NCBI GenBank assembly: GCA_012524135.1
Contig: JAAYSE010000081.1
Span: 1-55,120 of the forward strand
Length of the DNA stretch: 55,120 bases
Direction: 5' to 3'
Source: Candidatus Epulonipiscium sp.
GTDB taxonomy: Bacteria > Bacillota > Clostridia > Lachnospirales > JAAYNZ01
Part shown: positions 54,951-55,120 of the stretch, in pieces
How positions within the stretch are numbered: position 1 is the first letter of the stretch
How the letters are laid out: every line of letters begins with the position of its first letter
The notes under the pieces: generated by a model
Database searches by the model: none
Seen by the model: only the letters and a program-made list of their open reading frames with translations
What the model was told of the DNA's origin: nothing
Program-made: the position numbers and the translations under genes

Positions 54951-55120
54951 ATGCAAATTTATCCTGCAATTGATATAAAAGATGGTAAATGTGTGCGATT
55001 AAAACAAGGTCAATTTGATCAAGTTACGATTTATGATGAAGACCCTTTAAAAGTTGCTATACAATGGGTCAAAGCAGGAGCTTCTTATTTACATCTTGTA
55101 GATTTAGATGGTGCACTAAC
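54951..55120 (+). CDS. hisA: HisA isomerase, N-terminal part (cut by window end)
   Basis: The frame from ATG 54951 runs to the window edge (56 codons) and reads [19 protein letters not shown] then HLVDLDGA, the HisA (phosphoribosyl-formimino AICAR-phosphate isomerase) N-terminus with the catalytic Asp in PAID. AAAGGAGAA precedes it. It was too short for the ORF track. Confidence 0.93.
   Translation, partial: MQIYPAIDIKDGKCVRLKQGQFDQVTIYDEDPLKVAIQWVKAGASYLHLVDLDGAL

Noticed and set aside
1-55120. Search by eye for CRISPR arrays, IS elements, tRNA and rRNA genes and prophage genes
   Set aside because: No regularly spaced repeats, transposase motifs, cloverleaf-like sequences or phage structural genes were seen. 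This was a reading, not a computed search.

Overview
The window is AT-rich throughout (roughly 30% G+C by eye) and carries Bacillota-type ribosome-binding sites, frequent TTG/GTG starts and near-consensus sigma-A promoters. Spore genes (an alpha/beta-type SASP, spoIVA, ylbJ) and the classical Firmicutes order recG / rsmD-coaD / pta-ackA / yceD-rpmF-plsX-acpP-rnc-smc-ftsY-ylxM-ffh-rpsP-khpA-rimM-trmD-rplS / sepF-yggT-ylmH-divIVA point to an endospore-forming member of the Clostridia. The layout resembles Lachnospirales-type genomes; that placement is inference.

Layout. 1-4283: end of an Asp23/YloU protein, fakA-like kinase, recG and a SASP. 4284-8600: a palindrome-bearing intergenic region, rsmD-coaD and a coiled-coil protein, facing a reversed tmcAL-ylbJ pair. 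8836-11079: pta-ackA for acetate/ATP formation. 11143-14216: yceD-rpmF, plsX, acpP and rnc. 14235-23331: chromosome condensation (smc), the SRP pathway (ftsY, ylxM, ffh) and the rpsP-khpA-rimM-trmD-rplS ribosome block. 23384-31848: lepB, rbgA, rnhB, an orphan FliK-like/FlhB-C-like pair (ylqG/ylqH type), yraN, pgeF, der, plsY and gpsA. 31997-33475: spoIVA. 33658-37925: an HlyD-like adaptor followed by the ylmE-sepF-yggT-ylmH-divIVA division block. 37928-43162: aroB, a TraR/DksA-type protein, lspA, rluD and a PyrR-attenuated pyrR-uraA unit. 43277-49843 is more accessory: a leaderless Cu/Zn superoxide dismutase, an SDR oxidoreductase, a small membrane protein, a second RluA-family enzyme, an alpha-solenoid protein on the minus strand, recU, an exported GH26-like protein that seems to lack its catalytic residues, and an internally deleted mutY. 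50046 to the end: a histidine operon hisZ-G-D-C-B-A, cut by the window edge and lacking hisH between hisB and hisA.

Most of the window is conserved housekeeping. The strongest unusual observations are the mutY remnant (N-terminal and C-terminal parts joined out of frame), the apparently dead GH26-like exported protein, several perfect inverted repeats (a 36-bp palindrome after the SASP gene, a GntR-like palindrome on the pta -35 box, and a 10+10 repeat before plsX), and the orphan flagellar-export-like pair. I found no CRISPR array, IS element, prophage, tRNA or rRNA gene, and nothing I would call a wholly new multi-gene system. All family calls come from reading motifs; no database search was run.
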